Shown here: positions 1 through 9,617 of the stretch, piece by piece
How positions within the stretch are numbered: position 1 is the stretch's first letter
How the letters are laid out: each line of letters opens with the position of its first letter
Source of the DNA: an uncultured Ruminococcus sp.
GTDB lineage: Bacteria > Bacillota > Clostridia > Lachnospirales > Lachnospiraceae
DNA length: 64,000 bases
Assembly: GCA_934359255.1 (NCBI GenBank)
Contig: CAKRLG010000006.1
Span: forward strand, 62,001 to 126,000
Reading direction: 5' to 3'
The notes under the pieces: generated by a model
Seen by the model: the letters and a program-made list of their open reading frames with translations, nothing else
What the model was told of the DNA's origin: nothing
Database searches by the model: none
Position numbers and translations under genes: made by a program

Positions 1-71
1 TATAAACCGTGTACCCTCTGCATCCGGTGATGGCTCGGTACCTTACTTATTATTTTATTGTAACAACGGCA

Positions 72-893
72 TCAGCCTTTTGCAGCACCTGCCATGGTAA
101 ATCCTTTGGACATGTAATTCTGTGACAGAACATACAGCAGGACAGACGGCAGTGCGTAAATAATAGAGTATGCAGCCAGCGGACCATATGCAATTGTTCC
201 GTGCTGACCGAAGAACTGATACAGCATAACAGCTGCAGGAAGTTTCGCTTTGGAACTCAGCAGGATATACGGGATAAAGAAGTTACCCCAGCTTCCGGAG
301 AATGTATAGATAAATACTACACAGATTCCAGGGAACATCAGCGGTGCTACGATCTTTCTGATAGACTGCATGGTAGTAGCTCCGTCTACCCATGCTGCTT
401 CTTCCAGTTCTACCGGAACGCCATCCATAAAGTTCTTCATCAGCCAGATTCCATATGGAAGTGCGGAAGCTGTCAGATACAGGATTACTCCCGGGATGCT
501 GTCCAGAAGTCCGATGTTCAGGAACATTTTGTATACCGGAACGATAACAGCGATCATTGGCAGTGCTGTCATAAACAAGATGACATACATAAACTGTTTT
601 TTAAATGTCAGATGGTATCTGGACAGCGGATAAGCTGCCAGACCGGATACCAGTACCACGATCAGAGACTGAATCAGGGAAATGGTAAGACCTACACCAA
701 ATCCTCTCAGGTTCTCCATATTGGTCAATACTGAAACAAAGTTACTGAGTGTCCACTGTGACGGCCATTTTAACGCCTGGCTTGCGTTTAAGTCGAATGC
801 AGCAAGAATCAGCCATACCAGAGGCAGGACAAAGATAATTGCAATGATCGTCAGTATTGCATAATGAATTGCTTTTGTTACTCTCTCACTCAT
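72..893 (-). CDS. CUT1 ABC sugar transporter permease, MalG-like
   Basis: Inner membrane half of a carbohydrate ABC importer. The 273-residue protein has about six hydrophobic segments and, near residues 165-185, the permease loop that contacts the ATPase (EEAAWVDGATTMQSI, the EAA motif). It ends in the usual short tail. The start is fixed by AAAGGAGAAAGATAAG just before the ATG. It lies 17 bp after the other permease gene and is the last gene of the transport set visible here; whatever follows is left of the window. No ATPase gene is present, as is common for CUT1 systems served by a shared MsmX-type ATPase. The substrate is inferred from the nearby GH125 gene: probably alpha-mannosides. Family assignment is firm, substrate is not. 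Confidence 0.93.
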   Translation of the reverse strand: MSERVTKAIHYAILTIIAIIFVLPLVWLILAAFDLNASQALKWPSQWTLSNFVSVLTNMENLRGFGVGLTISLIQSLIVVLVSGLAAYPLSRYHLTFKKQFMYVILFMTALPMIAVIVPVYKMFLNIGLLDSIPGVILYLTASALPYGIWLMKNFMDGVPVELEEAAWVDGATTMQSIRKIVAPLMFPGICVVFIYTFSGSWGNFFIPYILLSSKAKLPAAVMLYQFFGQHGTIAYGPLAAYSIIYALPSVLLYVLSQNYMSKGFTMAGAAKG

Positions 894-910
894 CTTATCT
901 TTCTCCTTTC

Positions 911-1798
911 TTATTCTTCGCTCTTAACTACTTTTGTATAGATGACACTGCATACAGCGCCGACTGCCAGCAGTACCATACCGATTGCAGTACCCTGTCC
1001 TAACTGGAAGTTCTTCATACCTGCGTTGTACATGTAGATAGACAATGTTGTTGTTTTGGTACCAGGACCACCACCGGTCAGTGCCCAGATCAGACCGAAT
1101 ACACCCAATGTAGACAGGGTATTCAGCATAGTATTGGTTGCGATGGTATCTTTGATACAAGGAACGATGATACGAATCAGCGTCTGGATGCGGGTTGCAC
1201 CGTCCACGCGTGCTGCCTCTTCGATGTCACCGGATACGTTATCCAGCGCGGACTGGAAGTTCATCATGGAGAATGCAGTACCATGCCATACGTTGGCGAT
1301 GACTACTGTTGCCATCGGGTGTGCATAGATCCATTCTACTGCCGGCAGATGGACAGCTGTCAACATAGTGTTCATGGTACCGGACATATCAAAGAATGCC
1401 AGCATAGCCAGTGATACTACGATTTCCGGCATAACCCAGCCAACCAGGATACACGGTCCTACAACACTACGGAAAGCTTTTGCTTTTCCCTTCATCAGAT
1501 AAGCAATGATGAAACCAAGGACACTCTGTCCTGCAAGGCTTCCGATCAGGAAGATCAGTGTGTTTTTAATTGCCGTCAGTGTATTTGGATCTTTAAAAAT
1601 TTTCACGTAGTTGTCAATGCCTACAAACTGGAAGTTCTGCGCGTTGGCTCCGGTTAATGCCATGTTTGTAAATGAATAATAAACTGTCAGGATAATCGGA
1701 ACAATGAAGAAACATACCAGAAGAATCACTGCCGGAAGAAGCAGGATTGACTTCTTAGCTTCATCTTTGATCATCGCTGCGCGATTCGGTTTTGCCAT
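911..1798 (-). CDS. CUT1 ABC sugar transporter permease, MalF-like
   Basis: Partner permease of the importer, 295 residues. A cytoplasmic N-terminus (residues 1-15) is followed by a first membrane helix (SILLLPAVILLVCFFIVPII), a periplasm-side loop and five further helices. The EAA loop reads EEAARVDGATRIQTLIRI near residue 200. AGGAGGAAAGGACC precedes the ATG. It is separated from the upstream solute-binding protein gene by 128 bp containing a hairpin terminator, which would lower permease expression relative to the binding protein. It forms a heterodimer with the product of the gene that follows it. Confidence 0.93.
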   Translation of the reverse strand: MAKPNRAAMIKDEAKKSILLLPAVILLVCFFIVPIILTVYYSFTNMALTGANAQNFQFVGIDNYVKIFKDPNTLTAIKNTLIFLIGSLAGQSVLGFIIAYLMKGKAKAFRSVVGPCILVGWVMPEIVVSLAMLAFFDMSGTMNTMLTAVHLPAVEWIYAHPMATVVIANVWHGTAFSMMNFQSALDNVSGDIEEAARVDGATRIQTLIRIIVPCIKDTIATNTMLNTLSTLGVFGLIWALTGGGPGTKTTTLSIYMYNAGMKNFQLGQGTAIGMVLLAVGAVCSVIYTKVVKSEE

Positions 1799-1875
1799 GG
1801 TCCTTTCCTCCTATTTTACATACTCTTTTTGCCTCAATTCTTATACGAGAAAGCACTTTCTTATTACTTTTTCGT

Positions 1876-1913
1876 ATAAAAATGCGGGCTGCCGGTTATT
1901 CGTGCAGCCCGCA
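1876..1913 (-). terminator. Intra-operon terminator or attenuator after the binding-protein gene
   Basis: A perfect 10-bp stem (TGCGGGCTGC, 1883-1892, with GCAGCCCGCA, 1904-1913) is followed on the minus strand by ATTTTTATAC. It sits 13 bp past the solute-binding protein stop and before the permease genes. Partial termination here is a familiar way to make binding protein in excess of permease; that role is inferred. Confidence 0.7.
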
Positions 1914-1926
1914 CCGTTATTGCACC

Positions 1927-3351
1927 TTACTGTTTTGTCGTATTTTCTTCGCCAACAGCATTTGCAACACTTGTTGCATACTGTTTCATTGCATTTTCCG
2001 GTGTATCACCGCTTGCTACCGCTTCAACCATCTGCTGGATAGAAGTAGATACAGTTGAGTACTGGTCATTCTGTGGTCTGAATGCTGCTACATCCAGGAA
2101 TTCAGCTGCCTGAGTCATGAATGGCTGAGAAGCATAATCTTCATCTTCAGCGATATCTGTTCTTACAGATGTGTTACCAGCTTGCAGAATGTAGGTCTTG
2201 TATGCATCGTAGGTATTCAGCTGTTCGATAAATTCCATAGTCAGGTCTTTGTTGTCAGAGTTTTCCGGAATGGAGTAAGCCCAGCCGCCTGCCAGTGTGA
2301 TGGATCCATCGCCGTCACCATTCTGTGTAGGCATTGCAGCCCATCCCATTTTCTCACCATAGTTCTCATATGGAGAAGCTCCTGTATCTTTCCAGTTACC
2401 TGTGATCCAGATACCATCCAGGGAGATTGCCAGTTTTTCCTGTGGAATGTATTCCTGTGCAGATGTTGTGGAAGCAGATCCGTTCAGTACCAGTGACAGG
2501 GATGGTCCATATCCGTTGGTGTAGATATCAGAGATAAACTGCAGAGAGTCTTTGATTCCCTGGCTGTCTGTGATCCATTTTCCATCGTCTGTGATCAGTC
2601 TCTCGCCTGTTCCGTACAGTAACATTTCATAAGTCTGCATGGAAGTTGCTTCACCGGTTGCTACACCGGAGTTACACCAGAACGGTACCACATCCGGGCA
2701 TTTGTCTTTAATCTTGGCACATGCATCCAGGATATCATCCCATGTTTTCGGCTGCCAGTCCTCACCTTCAGCAATAACGCCTGCTGTTGTCAGGATCTCT
2801 CTGTTGTACCACAGTCCACGAGTATCTGTACAATATGGAATACCATATACTTTTCCGTCTGTTGTAACAACTTCTTTCATCTTGTCATAGAAGGTTCCGT
2901 CATTCCATGTATCCCAGTCGCTTACATAATCACTCAGGTCTGTCAGATAACCGGCTGCTACATCGTTTGGCAGCTGGAACGTATCTTCACATACCAGATC
3001 CGGACAGGTAGAAGCATCACCTAACTGCAGAGCAATCTTTGTGAAGTAATCACCTTCGGAAGCTGTGATCGGCTGGAAGTCCAGTTCAACTTCATCTTTT
3101 TTGTCCCAGTTTTCATATGCTTCCTGCATAGCCACATAGTTTGGGTTTACATTGATATCTGTTCCGTCATCACGCCATGTGATTGTGATTTTCTTTTTAT
3201 CTCCTGATGAGCTGTCATCAGATTTTGTGTCACTGCTTGATGTGTTTGTGTCGCTACTGCTGTCAGAAGAAGCATTGGAACCGCCGCAGGCAGTCATGCT
3301 CATTACCATTGCAGAAGCAAGAAGAATACTTAAGATCTGTTTCTTTTTCAT
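1927..3351 (-). CDS. Extracellular sugar-binding lipoprotein of the CUT1 transporter
   Basis: Family 1 solute-binding protein, 474 residues, that captures the sugar outside the cell and presents it to the two permeases. The N-terminus MKKKQILSILLASAMVMS ends in the lipobox MTAC, so Cys22 is the lipid-anchored residue; a Ser/Asp-rich linker of about 30 residues follows, then the two-lobed binding fold. Length is normal for the family. It is the first gene of the binding protein-permease-permease set. A Trp-rich body is typical of oligosaccharide binders. The ligand is inferred, from the adjacent exo-alpha-1,6-mannosidase, to be an alpha-mannoside. Confidence 0.92.
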   Translation of the reverse strand: MKKKQILSILLASAMVMSMTACGGSNASSDSSSDTNTSSSDTKSDDSSSGDKKKITITWRDDGTDINVNPNYVAMQEAYENWDKKDEVELDFQPITASEGDYFTKIALQLGDASTCPDLVCEDTFQLPNDVAAGYLTDLSDYVSDWDTWNDGTFYDKMKEVVTTDGKVYGIPYCTDTRGLWYNREILTTAGVIAEGEDWQPKTWDDILDACAKIKDKCPDVVPFWCNSGVATGEATSMQTYEMLLYGTGERLITDDGKWITDSQGIKDSLQFISDIYTNGYGPSLSLVLNGSASTTSAQEYIPQEKLAISLDGIWITGNWKDTGASPYENYGEKMGWAAMPTQNGDGDGSITLAGGWAYSIPENSDNKDLTMEFIEQLNTYDAYKTYILQAGNTSVRTDIAEDEDYASQPFMTQAAEFLDVAAFRPQNDQYSTVSTSIQQMVEAVASGDTPENAMKQYATSVANAVGEENTTKQ

Positions 3352-3482
3352 GTCGTTCTCTCCTTTTCTTTGTCGACTCTGTCGTCATTTGATGGTTCTA
3401 TCTTACCAACCGTTGTATGTTTTGTATATTTGAAAATTTTAATAATGGGGTAAATTTTTGATACTGTTTGAAAAATTACGAC

Positions 3483-3532
3483 AAAAAAAGACCCCTTAGG
3501 TATTATTTTTGTCATAATACCCAGAAAGGTCT
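3483..3532 (-). terminator. Intrinsic terminator after the sensor operon
   Basis: On the minus strand AGACC...GGTCT encloses GGTATTAT...ATAATACC and is followed by seven T residues. It lies about 35 bp past the stop of the anchored binding-protein gene and before the start of the transporter genes, so the kinase-regulator-binding-protein unit ends here and the transporter should have its own promoter between 3352 and 3482. I could not pick that promoter out with confidence. Confidence 0.8.
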
Positions 3533-3566
3533 TGTAAGGATCTGAGCAGCTATCCGTACTAAACAG

Positions 3567-4811
3567 CTACGGCTCCGACATAATTGACACCCGAACCTGA
3601 TCTTTTGTTGCTTCTGCCACCTGTAATACATCTCTCAGATTGCTGTTCAAAACTGCGCTGACACCATTTGCTATTGTCCCGCAGATATCTGACCAGGATT
3701 GATAATACAACATCGGTCTTGCCTTGACAGACAGGATACTGGTATCTTCCATATAAATTTTCCCTTTTTTCTTGTAAGATACCCCTGTGTATACCTGCAG
3801 TGTCCCCATGGCATCGTTGATCCGTTCTGAACTCTCCTCTTTTGTCAGATATTGTGCAAAAGACAGGGCACCGTTTTCCGCCTCTTTTGTTATACATACT
3901 TCGTCACCAAACCAGAAGGTTCCTCCCGCTTCATCGCAGGGTACTTCTGCCATGCCTACCGTAAATTTTGTCTGATTGCTTTTTAATATACTGGTAACGC
4001 TCATCTGATTGATCATCATCGTTACCCTTCCTTCGGCAAATTCCTGCGCAAGATCCTCCTGTGTAAAATTCGTTGCGTATCTGGAAGTCAGTTCTCCCAC
4101 TGACAGCTGTCTGAAAATCTGAAAACAGTTTTCCCATAATTCTTCATTCACCGTATTCAGATTGCCGCCGCTGCTGTACATCATGATCCAGTACAGATTG
4201 GCAAGTTCTGTCTCCCGTTTTCCCGCGATTCCGATGCTCTGGATTCCTGACTTTTTCACCTGGTATCCCGCATGGACCAGTTCGCTCCAGCTCGTAGGAA
4301 TCTCAACGTTTCTCTCTTCCAGCATATCCGCATTATAATACAACACATAAGGATTACAGGTCAGCGGATATCCATAATATTTTCCATCATGCCGCAGTGC
4401 CTGCCAGAGCCTGTCGTCTACCATATCTTCCTTCATCTCGCGGCTGACCGGTACTTCTTTCAGCATTCCCTTTCCGATCATCTCCTGTACCATCGTGTTC
4501 TCACAGATAACCAGATCCACCTGACTTTCTCCGGTCATTCTCCGGACAGACAGTTCTTTTTCCAGATTTTCTTTCGGTACATAGATCATCTCAATCTCCG
4601 GTTTCGACTCATCTCTGCTGTATTCTGCCGCTATCTTATTCAGAATCTGCTGTTGCATACTTGCCTGATACGGTGCAAGCACCCGGATCACCTGGCGTTC
4701 TTCTTCCTCTGTCGTTTCCTCTTGATTACTCAGGAAAAATCCTGCATATAGGGCAACAAACACAAACATTGTAATCCCTGCAAGTATATATAAGATCTTT
4801 TTGGGTCTCAT
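3567..4811 (-). CDS. Membrane-anchored solute-binding protein, probable sensor partner
   Basis: A 414-residue protein of the family 1 solute-binding fold with an uncleaved-looking N-terminal anchor (residues about 5-27, ILYILAGITMFVFVALYAGF) and no lipobox, so it probably stays fixed in the membrane rather than as a lipoprotein. Its start codon overlaps the stop of the response-regulator gene (ATGA), so translation is coupled to the regulator. In Clostridia a sugar-binding protein (XylFII) co-encoded with a LytS/YesN pair acts as the extracellular sensor of a three-component system; by analogy this protein may feed ligand information to the kinase. It could instead be a low-abundance transport receptor. 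Fold is well supported, role is inferred. Confidence 0.82.
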   Translation of the reverse strand: MRPKKILYILAGITMFVFVALYAGFFLSNQEETTEEEERQVIRVLAPYQASMQQQILNKIAAEYSRDESKPEIEMIYVPKENLEKELSVRRMTGESQVDLVICENTMVQEMIGKGMLKEVPVSREMKEDMVDDRLWQALRHDGKYYGYPLTCNPYVLYYNADMLEERNVEIPTSWSELVHAGYQVKKSGIQSIGIAGKRETELANLYWIMMYSSGGNLNTVNEELWENCFQIFRQLSVGELTSRYATNFTQEDLAQEFAEGRVTMMINQMSVTSILKSNQTKFTVGMAEVPCDEAGGTFWFGDEVCITKEAENGALSFAQYLTKEESSERINDAMGTLQVYTGVSYKKKGKIYMEDTSILSVKARPMLYYQSWSDICGTIANGVSAVLNSNLRDVLQVAEATKDQVRVSIMSEP

Positions 4812-6334
4812 CGACTGTTCTCCTTTTTATATTCTGCCGGAGAGATTCCACAGATCTTTTTAAAGACTTTCTGAAAATACTTCTGATCATTAAACCCCGC
4901 AGCTTCTGCCACTTCCGACACCTTATAATTCCCGGTTGCAAGCATCCGTTTTCCCACACTGATCCGGAAATTTGCCAGAAAATCCACAAATTTCACACCT
5001 GTTTCTTCTTTAAAAATTCTCGAGAGATATTCCGGACTCACGTTACAGCACTGTGCCACATCCTGAAGACCAATTGCTTCCATATAGTGTTCCCGGATAT
5101 AAGCAATGGCATTGAGCACAATTCCGTTTTCCGTAATACTCTCTTCTGTTTCTTCGTTCCAGGCAATCGCCTGTTTCACCACTTTTTGAAACTGATACTG
5201 TAACTCCTTCTGTGTATGGCTGCTCCGAATACTTTCCATCATATACCGTAGTTCTTCTTCCTGGTTGGCATCTCCCCGAATCTCACCTTCCACACGGGCG
5301 ATTCCCATCAGAAAACGCAGTGTATAATTGCGGATACATTCCGGTGTCGCCCGGCTTAAGATCACCTGCCCGGAAAATGCTTCCCCCACTTCTGCAATCT
5401 TATCTTTCTTACCGCTGCGGATATCCTGTACCATTTCATTTTCCAGTGCTGTCGGATAATCCAGTTTTTCATATTCCATCATCTGTGCCATTTTTTCTGT
5501 CATGATCACTTCATGTCCGCTGCAGAAAGTATGTTCCAGCAGTGCCGACAGTTCATTCATCACATCCGGAAGCTGCCCGATGCCGACAAAGCGATCCATG
5601 GTTGCCACACAGGGAGTGATGTTCTGGATCTTTGGCAGAATCCGCATTTCAAAGATCCGTTTCAGTGTCTGATTTCGTTCTGTATCAACCAGCACAATAT
5701 AGATTCCTCCCTGCTCTCCCGGACGGATCAGCATGTAATAGTCTTCCATACAGAGAACTTCCATCTGATTTTCCAGTTCTGCTTTCAGTTCACCGTAAGA
5801 TTCATTTGCCATACTGTCCGGATGGATCAGCAGCATGGCAAACTGTGTGTCTTTCGTTACACCGATTTTTTCTTCCAGCATCGGACGGATCAGTTCCCGC
5901 TCTTCTTCACTGCTGCCGATATAATTCCATAGCAATCGCTCCGGTGTCACCTGCTCTGCTTTCTGTTTTGCGATCCGGCTTTCCACTTTTTTGAGTACAC
6001 CCAAGAACTGATCAATATCCATCGGTTTCAGTACATACTCTACGACCTGCAGCTGCAATGCTTTTCTTGCATACTCAAATTCAGAATAACCGGTCAGCAA
6101 AACAGCCTGCACCTCAATGCCGGCATCCTTGATCTTCTGCAGCATACCCAGTCCGTCAAGTACCGGCATCTTGATATCGGAAAGTACCAGATCCGGTTTT
6201 TCTTTTTCTGTCAACCGGTATCCTTCCTCTCCGTTTTCCGCCACACCTACGATCTCATAATCCGTAAATCTCCGAATCAGACGGAGCAGCCCTTCTCTGG
6301 ACTTTGGCTCATCTTCTGCTATGACTATCCGCAT
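4808..6334 (-). CDS. YesN-like response regulator with AraC-type DNA-binding domain
   Basis: Activator of the adjacent sugar genes, 508 residues. A receiver domain comes first (acidic pocket AEDE, phospho-acceptor Asp in DLVLSDIKMP, switch Lys in VLKPMD), then a long middle region, and a C-terminal AraC/XylS double helix-turn-helix (from about residue 400, NVSPEYLSRIFKEETG and GFNDQKYFQKVFKK). An in-frame ATG lies 51 bp further upstream, but AAAGGAGGAAC sits correctly before the ATG at 6334 and the receiver begins directly there, so I chose it. It lies 40 bp after the kinase gene and overlaps the next gene by 4 bp. Confidence 0.92.
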   Translation of the reverse strand: MRIVIAEDEPKSREGLLRLIRRFTDYEIVGVAENGEEGYRLTEKEKPDLVLSDIKMPVLDGLGMLQKIKDAGIEVQAVLLTGYSEFEYARKALQLQVVEYVLKPMDIDQFLGVLKKVESRIAKQKAEQVTPERLLWNYIGSSEEERELIRPMLEEKIGVTKDTQFAMLLIHPDSMANESYGELKAELENQMEVLCMEDYYMLIRPGEQGGIYIVLVDTERNQTLKRIFEMRILPKIQNITPCVATMDRFVGIGQLPDVMNELSALLEHTFCSGHEVIMTEKMAQMMEYEKLDYPTALENEMVQDIRSGKKDKIAEVGEAFSGQVILSRATPECIRNYTLRFLMGIARVEGEIRGDANQEEELRYMMESIRSSHTQKELQYQFQKVVKQAIAWNEETEESITENGIVLNAIAYIREHYMEAIGLQDVAQCCNVSPEYLSRIFKEETGVKFVDFLANFRISVGKRMLATGNYKVSEVAEAAGFNDQKYFQKVFKKICGISPAEYKKENSR

Positions 6335-6374
6335 CGCATGTTCCTCCTTTGTTTCTTTCTGTCTGCCAGGATAT

Positions 6375-8276
6375 CTATGCTTCATAAGGAATCTTCATTG
6401 TAATTCGTGTTCCTTCCCTGTCCGCTCCCTTCCAGGATTCCACATGGAAACTTCCCTGTCCCCCATAATAAAGTTTCAGCCTGGTGATCACATTGCGCAC
6501 ACCAATACTGCTCTCAATCTTTTCTTTCTGATAATCAAAATGATTAAACACTTCCACCTGTTCCGGACTCATACCGACACCGTTGTCTTCCACTACGATT
6601 TTCAGCATGCCTTCTTTTCCCATACGTCCGATCCGGATATTAACTTCATCCATGCCCGTATTCCCCGGAAATGCATGTACCAGTGTATTTTCCAGAAGTG
6701 GCTGGATCATCAGCTTATGGATCCGGTAATGTCGCAATCCTTCTTCCACATCAATCGTACAGATAAACGAATAATCAAACCGCTGCTGCTGCAGATACAC
6801 ATATTTTTTCAGATACTCCAGTTCATCCTGTATCTCTACGATCTCATTGCTTTTGTGAATGCTGTACCGCAGAATTGCCGCAAGACTCGTGAGCATCTTA
6901 CTGATCGTATATTCTTCATTGTCCAGGGCTACCCAGTTAATTGCATCCAGTGTATTATACAGAAAATGTGGGTTGATCTGTGCTTCCAGTGATTTGATTT
7001 CCGCATTCTTGACGCGCACCAGAGATTCTTTTTCCTGTTCATTGGACTGGTGGATTTCCTCTATCATATAGTTAAACTGTTCGGAAATCCTGGTAAATTC
7101 ATCGTTGCCCCGTACTTCAATCCTTGCCTCCATATCCCCATGGTTTGCCTGATCCATAGCCTGCAGAATCGGTTTTACCGATGTATCCACCTGACCGGAG
7201 AAATGGAGTGTCAGAAGCAGGCAGGCAATACCTGCAAACACACAAAAACAGACTATAATGCCGATCATATATCGGAAATTTCGCAGTGCATAATCCGTAT
7301 CTTGTACATTGATGACATACCCTCCCCCTTCTTTCAGCTGAATACTGCTGACCAGTAAGTTTTTACTTTTCAACAGCTTCTGATTTTTCACATACAGCAG
7401 GGCAGCTTCTTCCAGTTTCTTCTTTCCGACACCTGAGGTCAGATTCGCATCTTTGATTTCAGCAACAGAATCCGCGGAAAGCACTCCGTTCTCTTCCATA
7501 AGATTGATATTCTCTGCATTTCCGGTGGAAACAGACAACAGATCTCCATATCTGTTGACCACCAGCGTCAGATTGGACTTTGTATTACTTTTTTCATAGA
7601 CCTGCCGCAAAGCTTCTTCTTTCACACAGATCACAAGATATCCATACGGTCGTTCCGTGCTGTCCTCTCCCACGCTTTCCATCGGAGAGCTTACGTAGAT
7701 CACATTACTTGCCCCATATTCCTGACTGCTGATATGTTCCAGCGATGAATATCTGATCGCTCTGTTTTTCGTGATTTCTTTCAGCTTCTGTCCGTTTCCG
7801 TAAGTTTCCGGAGGAAAGCAATAACTGTTCTGGCTCGACACCGTTACTTCATCATAAAAACATACATCATACTTTTCTCCGATGATCGCAATCCCCATAA
7901 TACTTGGATTACTCACCGTAATATTTTCAAGACGTTCACAGATTTCTTTTCTGGCATCGTTATACTGATTATTATCCCAGCGATTGATATATTCCATCTG
8001 TTCCCGGTAAAAATCATCCGTATACACACTCTGGATGATTCCCTCACAGTTTCCCCAGAAGCTTCCCACATTACTTGCAGACTGTTCCAGATTTGCCTGG
8101 ATCAGTTCGTTTGTCTGACTGTGAATAATAGAAGAACTAATCTGATAGACGACGACAAGCAAACAGGCCAGGGGAATCAGAGATACCAGTAACAACATCA
8201 AACGAATCTTTTTTGCCAGTTCCAGTCTGGAAAAATATGTTTGAACGTTGCTTATGTATGCTCTGATTTTACTCAC
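6375..8276 (-). CDS. YesM-like sensor histidine kinase
   Basis: Membrane sensor kinase of 633 residues that pairs with the AraC-type regulator. It has a first membrane helix (about 25-47), a large extracellular sensor region, a second helix (about 333-357), a HAMP segment, the His_kinase box with the phospho-acceptor in EAQINPHFLYNTLDAINW, and an HATPase domain with VVEDNGVGMSP. The start is a GTG preceded by GAGAGGAACAGG. It follows the GH125 gene by 36 bp. The absence of a classical dimerisation domain and the NPHFLYN box place it in the LytS/YesM class used by Firmicutes for sugar sensing. Confidence 0.92.
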   Translation of the reverse strand: MSKIRAYISNVQTYFSRLELAKKIRLMLLLVSLIPLACLLVVVYQISSSIIHSQTNELIQANLEQSASNVGSFWGNCEGIIQSVYTDDFYREQMEYINRWDNNQYNDARKEICERLENITVSNPSIMGIAIIGEKYDVCFYDEVTVSSQNSYCFPPETYGNGQKLKEITKNRAIRYSSLEHISSQEYGASNVIYVSSPMESVGEDSTERPYGYLVICVKEEALRQVYEKSNTKSNLTLVVNRYGDLLSVSTGNAENINLMEENGVLSADSVAEIKDANLTSGVGKKKLEEAALLYVKNQKLLKSKNLLVSSIQLKEGGGYVINVQDTDYALRNFRYMIGIIVCFCVFAGIACLLLTLHFSGQVDTSVKPILQAMDQANHGDMEARIEVRGNDEFTRISEQFNYMIEEIHQSNEQEKESLVRVKNAEIKSLEAQINPHFLYNTLDAINWVALDNEEYTISKMLTSLAAILRYSIHKSNEIVEIQDELEYLKKYVYLQQQRFDYSFICTIDVEEGLRHYRIHKLMIQPLLENTLVHAFPGNTGMDEVNIRIGRMGKEGMLKIVVEDNGVGMSPEQVEVFNHFDYQKEKIESSIGVRNVITRLKLYYGGQGSFHVESWKGADREGTRITMKIPYEA

Positions 8277-8312
8277 CTGACCTGTTCCTCTCTTATTCTA
8301 TGTCATTCATTT

Positions 8313-9596
8313 TTATTTTTTCATGGAAAGCGCAAATAATGCAAACAGGGAGTTTGCCCATGCGAACCATTCTCTGGTAAATTTCTTCGGATCCTGACAG
8401 TCAAATCCTTCGTGCATCACTTTACAGTCTGCATCGGTAGCCAGAAGCGTCTCCAGCAGTTCTTCTCTTTCTTTCTCATCGTCCGAAGTCAGTCCCTGCA
8501 TCGTCAGTGCGATATGCCAGATATACTGATCCGGAGTATGTGGACTTCCGATTCCTTTTGCACAGTCTCCTTCAAAATAATATGGATTCTTTTTGCTTAA
8601 TACAAAGGCTCTTGTATTTTTATAGATCGGATCGTCTTTTCCACAGTATGCCAGCCATGGCAGGGATAACAGACTCGGCACGTTGGCATCATCCATCAGA
8701 TTGTAGTTGCCAAGACCATCTGTCTCGTATGCATAGATTTTTCCGAAGGTTTCATCTTCCACGATACCGTATTTCTGAATTCCTTCCTGAATCTCTGCCT
8801 GCAGTTCTTTTGCTTCCTTTGCCATCTGCGGATCCTGGAAATCTTTCTCCAGGAATTCTGCCATGTAATCCAGCACTACACTGGCAAACATGTTGGACGG
8901 GATCAGATAACCGTATTTGCATGCATCATCACTGGGACGGAATCCTGACCAGGTCATACCTGTGTAGCCTACCGGTGCACCTTTTCCGTCATTGCTCAGG
9001 GTATCAGACGGCGGACAATTGAGACGTACGAAAGAATACTCGGAGTTCTCATGGTACTGTTCGGTCTGCCATACATCCAGAATATCACGGAATGCCTGTT
9101 TTACTTCCGGTGTGAAGACATCTCTTGCTCCGGAATTCTCCACATACTGTTTGATCAGCCAGATCGGATAGCACAGGGAATCGATCTCGTACTTTCTCTC
9201 CCAGTTCCACGGATTGTATTTTGTCAGGTCTTTCTCCCAACAGTTTCCGTTATCTTCTTCGTTAAATGCATTGGCATACGGATCGATATGCACATATTTT
9301 GCCTGACGGGCGATCAGTCCTTTTACCATCTCTTTTAAGATCGGATACTCTTTCAGATATGGCAGATAATGCACTACCTGTGCGGATGAATCTCTCAGCC
9401 ACATCGCCGCAATATCTCCGGTAAATACATACGCTTCCCCACTCTCCAGAAATTTGGTTGTGGTTTTTGCGGTACTCACATAACAGTTCTGAAAAGTTTC
9501 CTGCATCTTCGGGTTTCCTTCCCAATAGGCTGCTTCTTTTCCGGCGATCTCTTCTACCGCCTGCACCAGTGCTTCTTTCTTTTCCTGTGTGTTCAT
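8313..9596 (-). CDS. GH125 exo-alpha-1,6-mannosidase
   Basis: Glycoside hydrolase of family 125 (formerly DUF1237), 427 residues, the usual length. The family signature GDIAAMWLRDSSAQVVHYLP is present near residue 60, with further conserved blocks RLNCPPSDTLSNDGKG, GMTWSGFRPSDDAC and SPHTPDQYIWHIALTMQGL. Known members remove single alpha-1,6-linked mannoses, for example from N-glycan cores or yeast mannan. There is no signal peptide, so it acts in the cytoplasm on imported oligosaccharide, which fits the nearby importer. AGGAGG precedes the ATG. It begins 21 bp after thiN without a terminator, and leads into the kinase-regulator genes, so part of its expression may come from the housekeeping operon. 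Confidence 0.93.
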   Translation of the reverse strand: MNTQEKKEALVQAVEEIAGKEAAYWEGNPKMQETFQNCYVSTAKTTTKFLESGEAYVFTGDIAAMWLRDSSAQVVHYLPYLKEYPILKEMVKGLIARQAKYVHIDPYANAFNEEDNGNCWEKDLTKYNPWNWERKYEIDSLCYPIWLIKQYVENSGARDVFTPEVKQAFRDILDVWQTEQYHENSEYSFVRLNCPPSDTLSNDGKGAPVGYTGMTWSGFRPSDDACKYGYLIPSNMFASVVLDYMAEFLEKDFQDPQMAKEAKELQAEIQEGIQKYGIVEDETFGKIYAYETDGLGNYNLMDDANVPSLLSLPWLAYCGKDDPIYKNTRAFVLSKKNPYYFEGDCAKGIGSPHTPDQYIWHIALTMQGLTSDDEKEREELLETLLATDADCKVMHEGFDCQDPKKFTREWFAWANSLFALFALSMKK

Positions 9597-9617
9597 GTAA
9601 AAATCCTCCTTGTCACT

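Noticed and set aside
4808..6385. Longer start for the response regulator at 6385
   Set aside because: It would add 17 residues before the receiver domain without a ribosome site and overlap the kinase gene; the ATG at 6334 has AAAGGAGGAAC.
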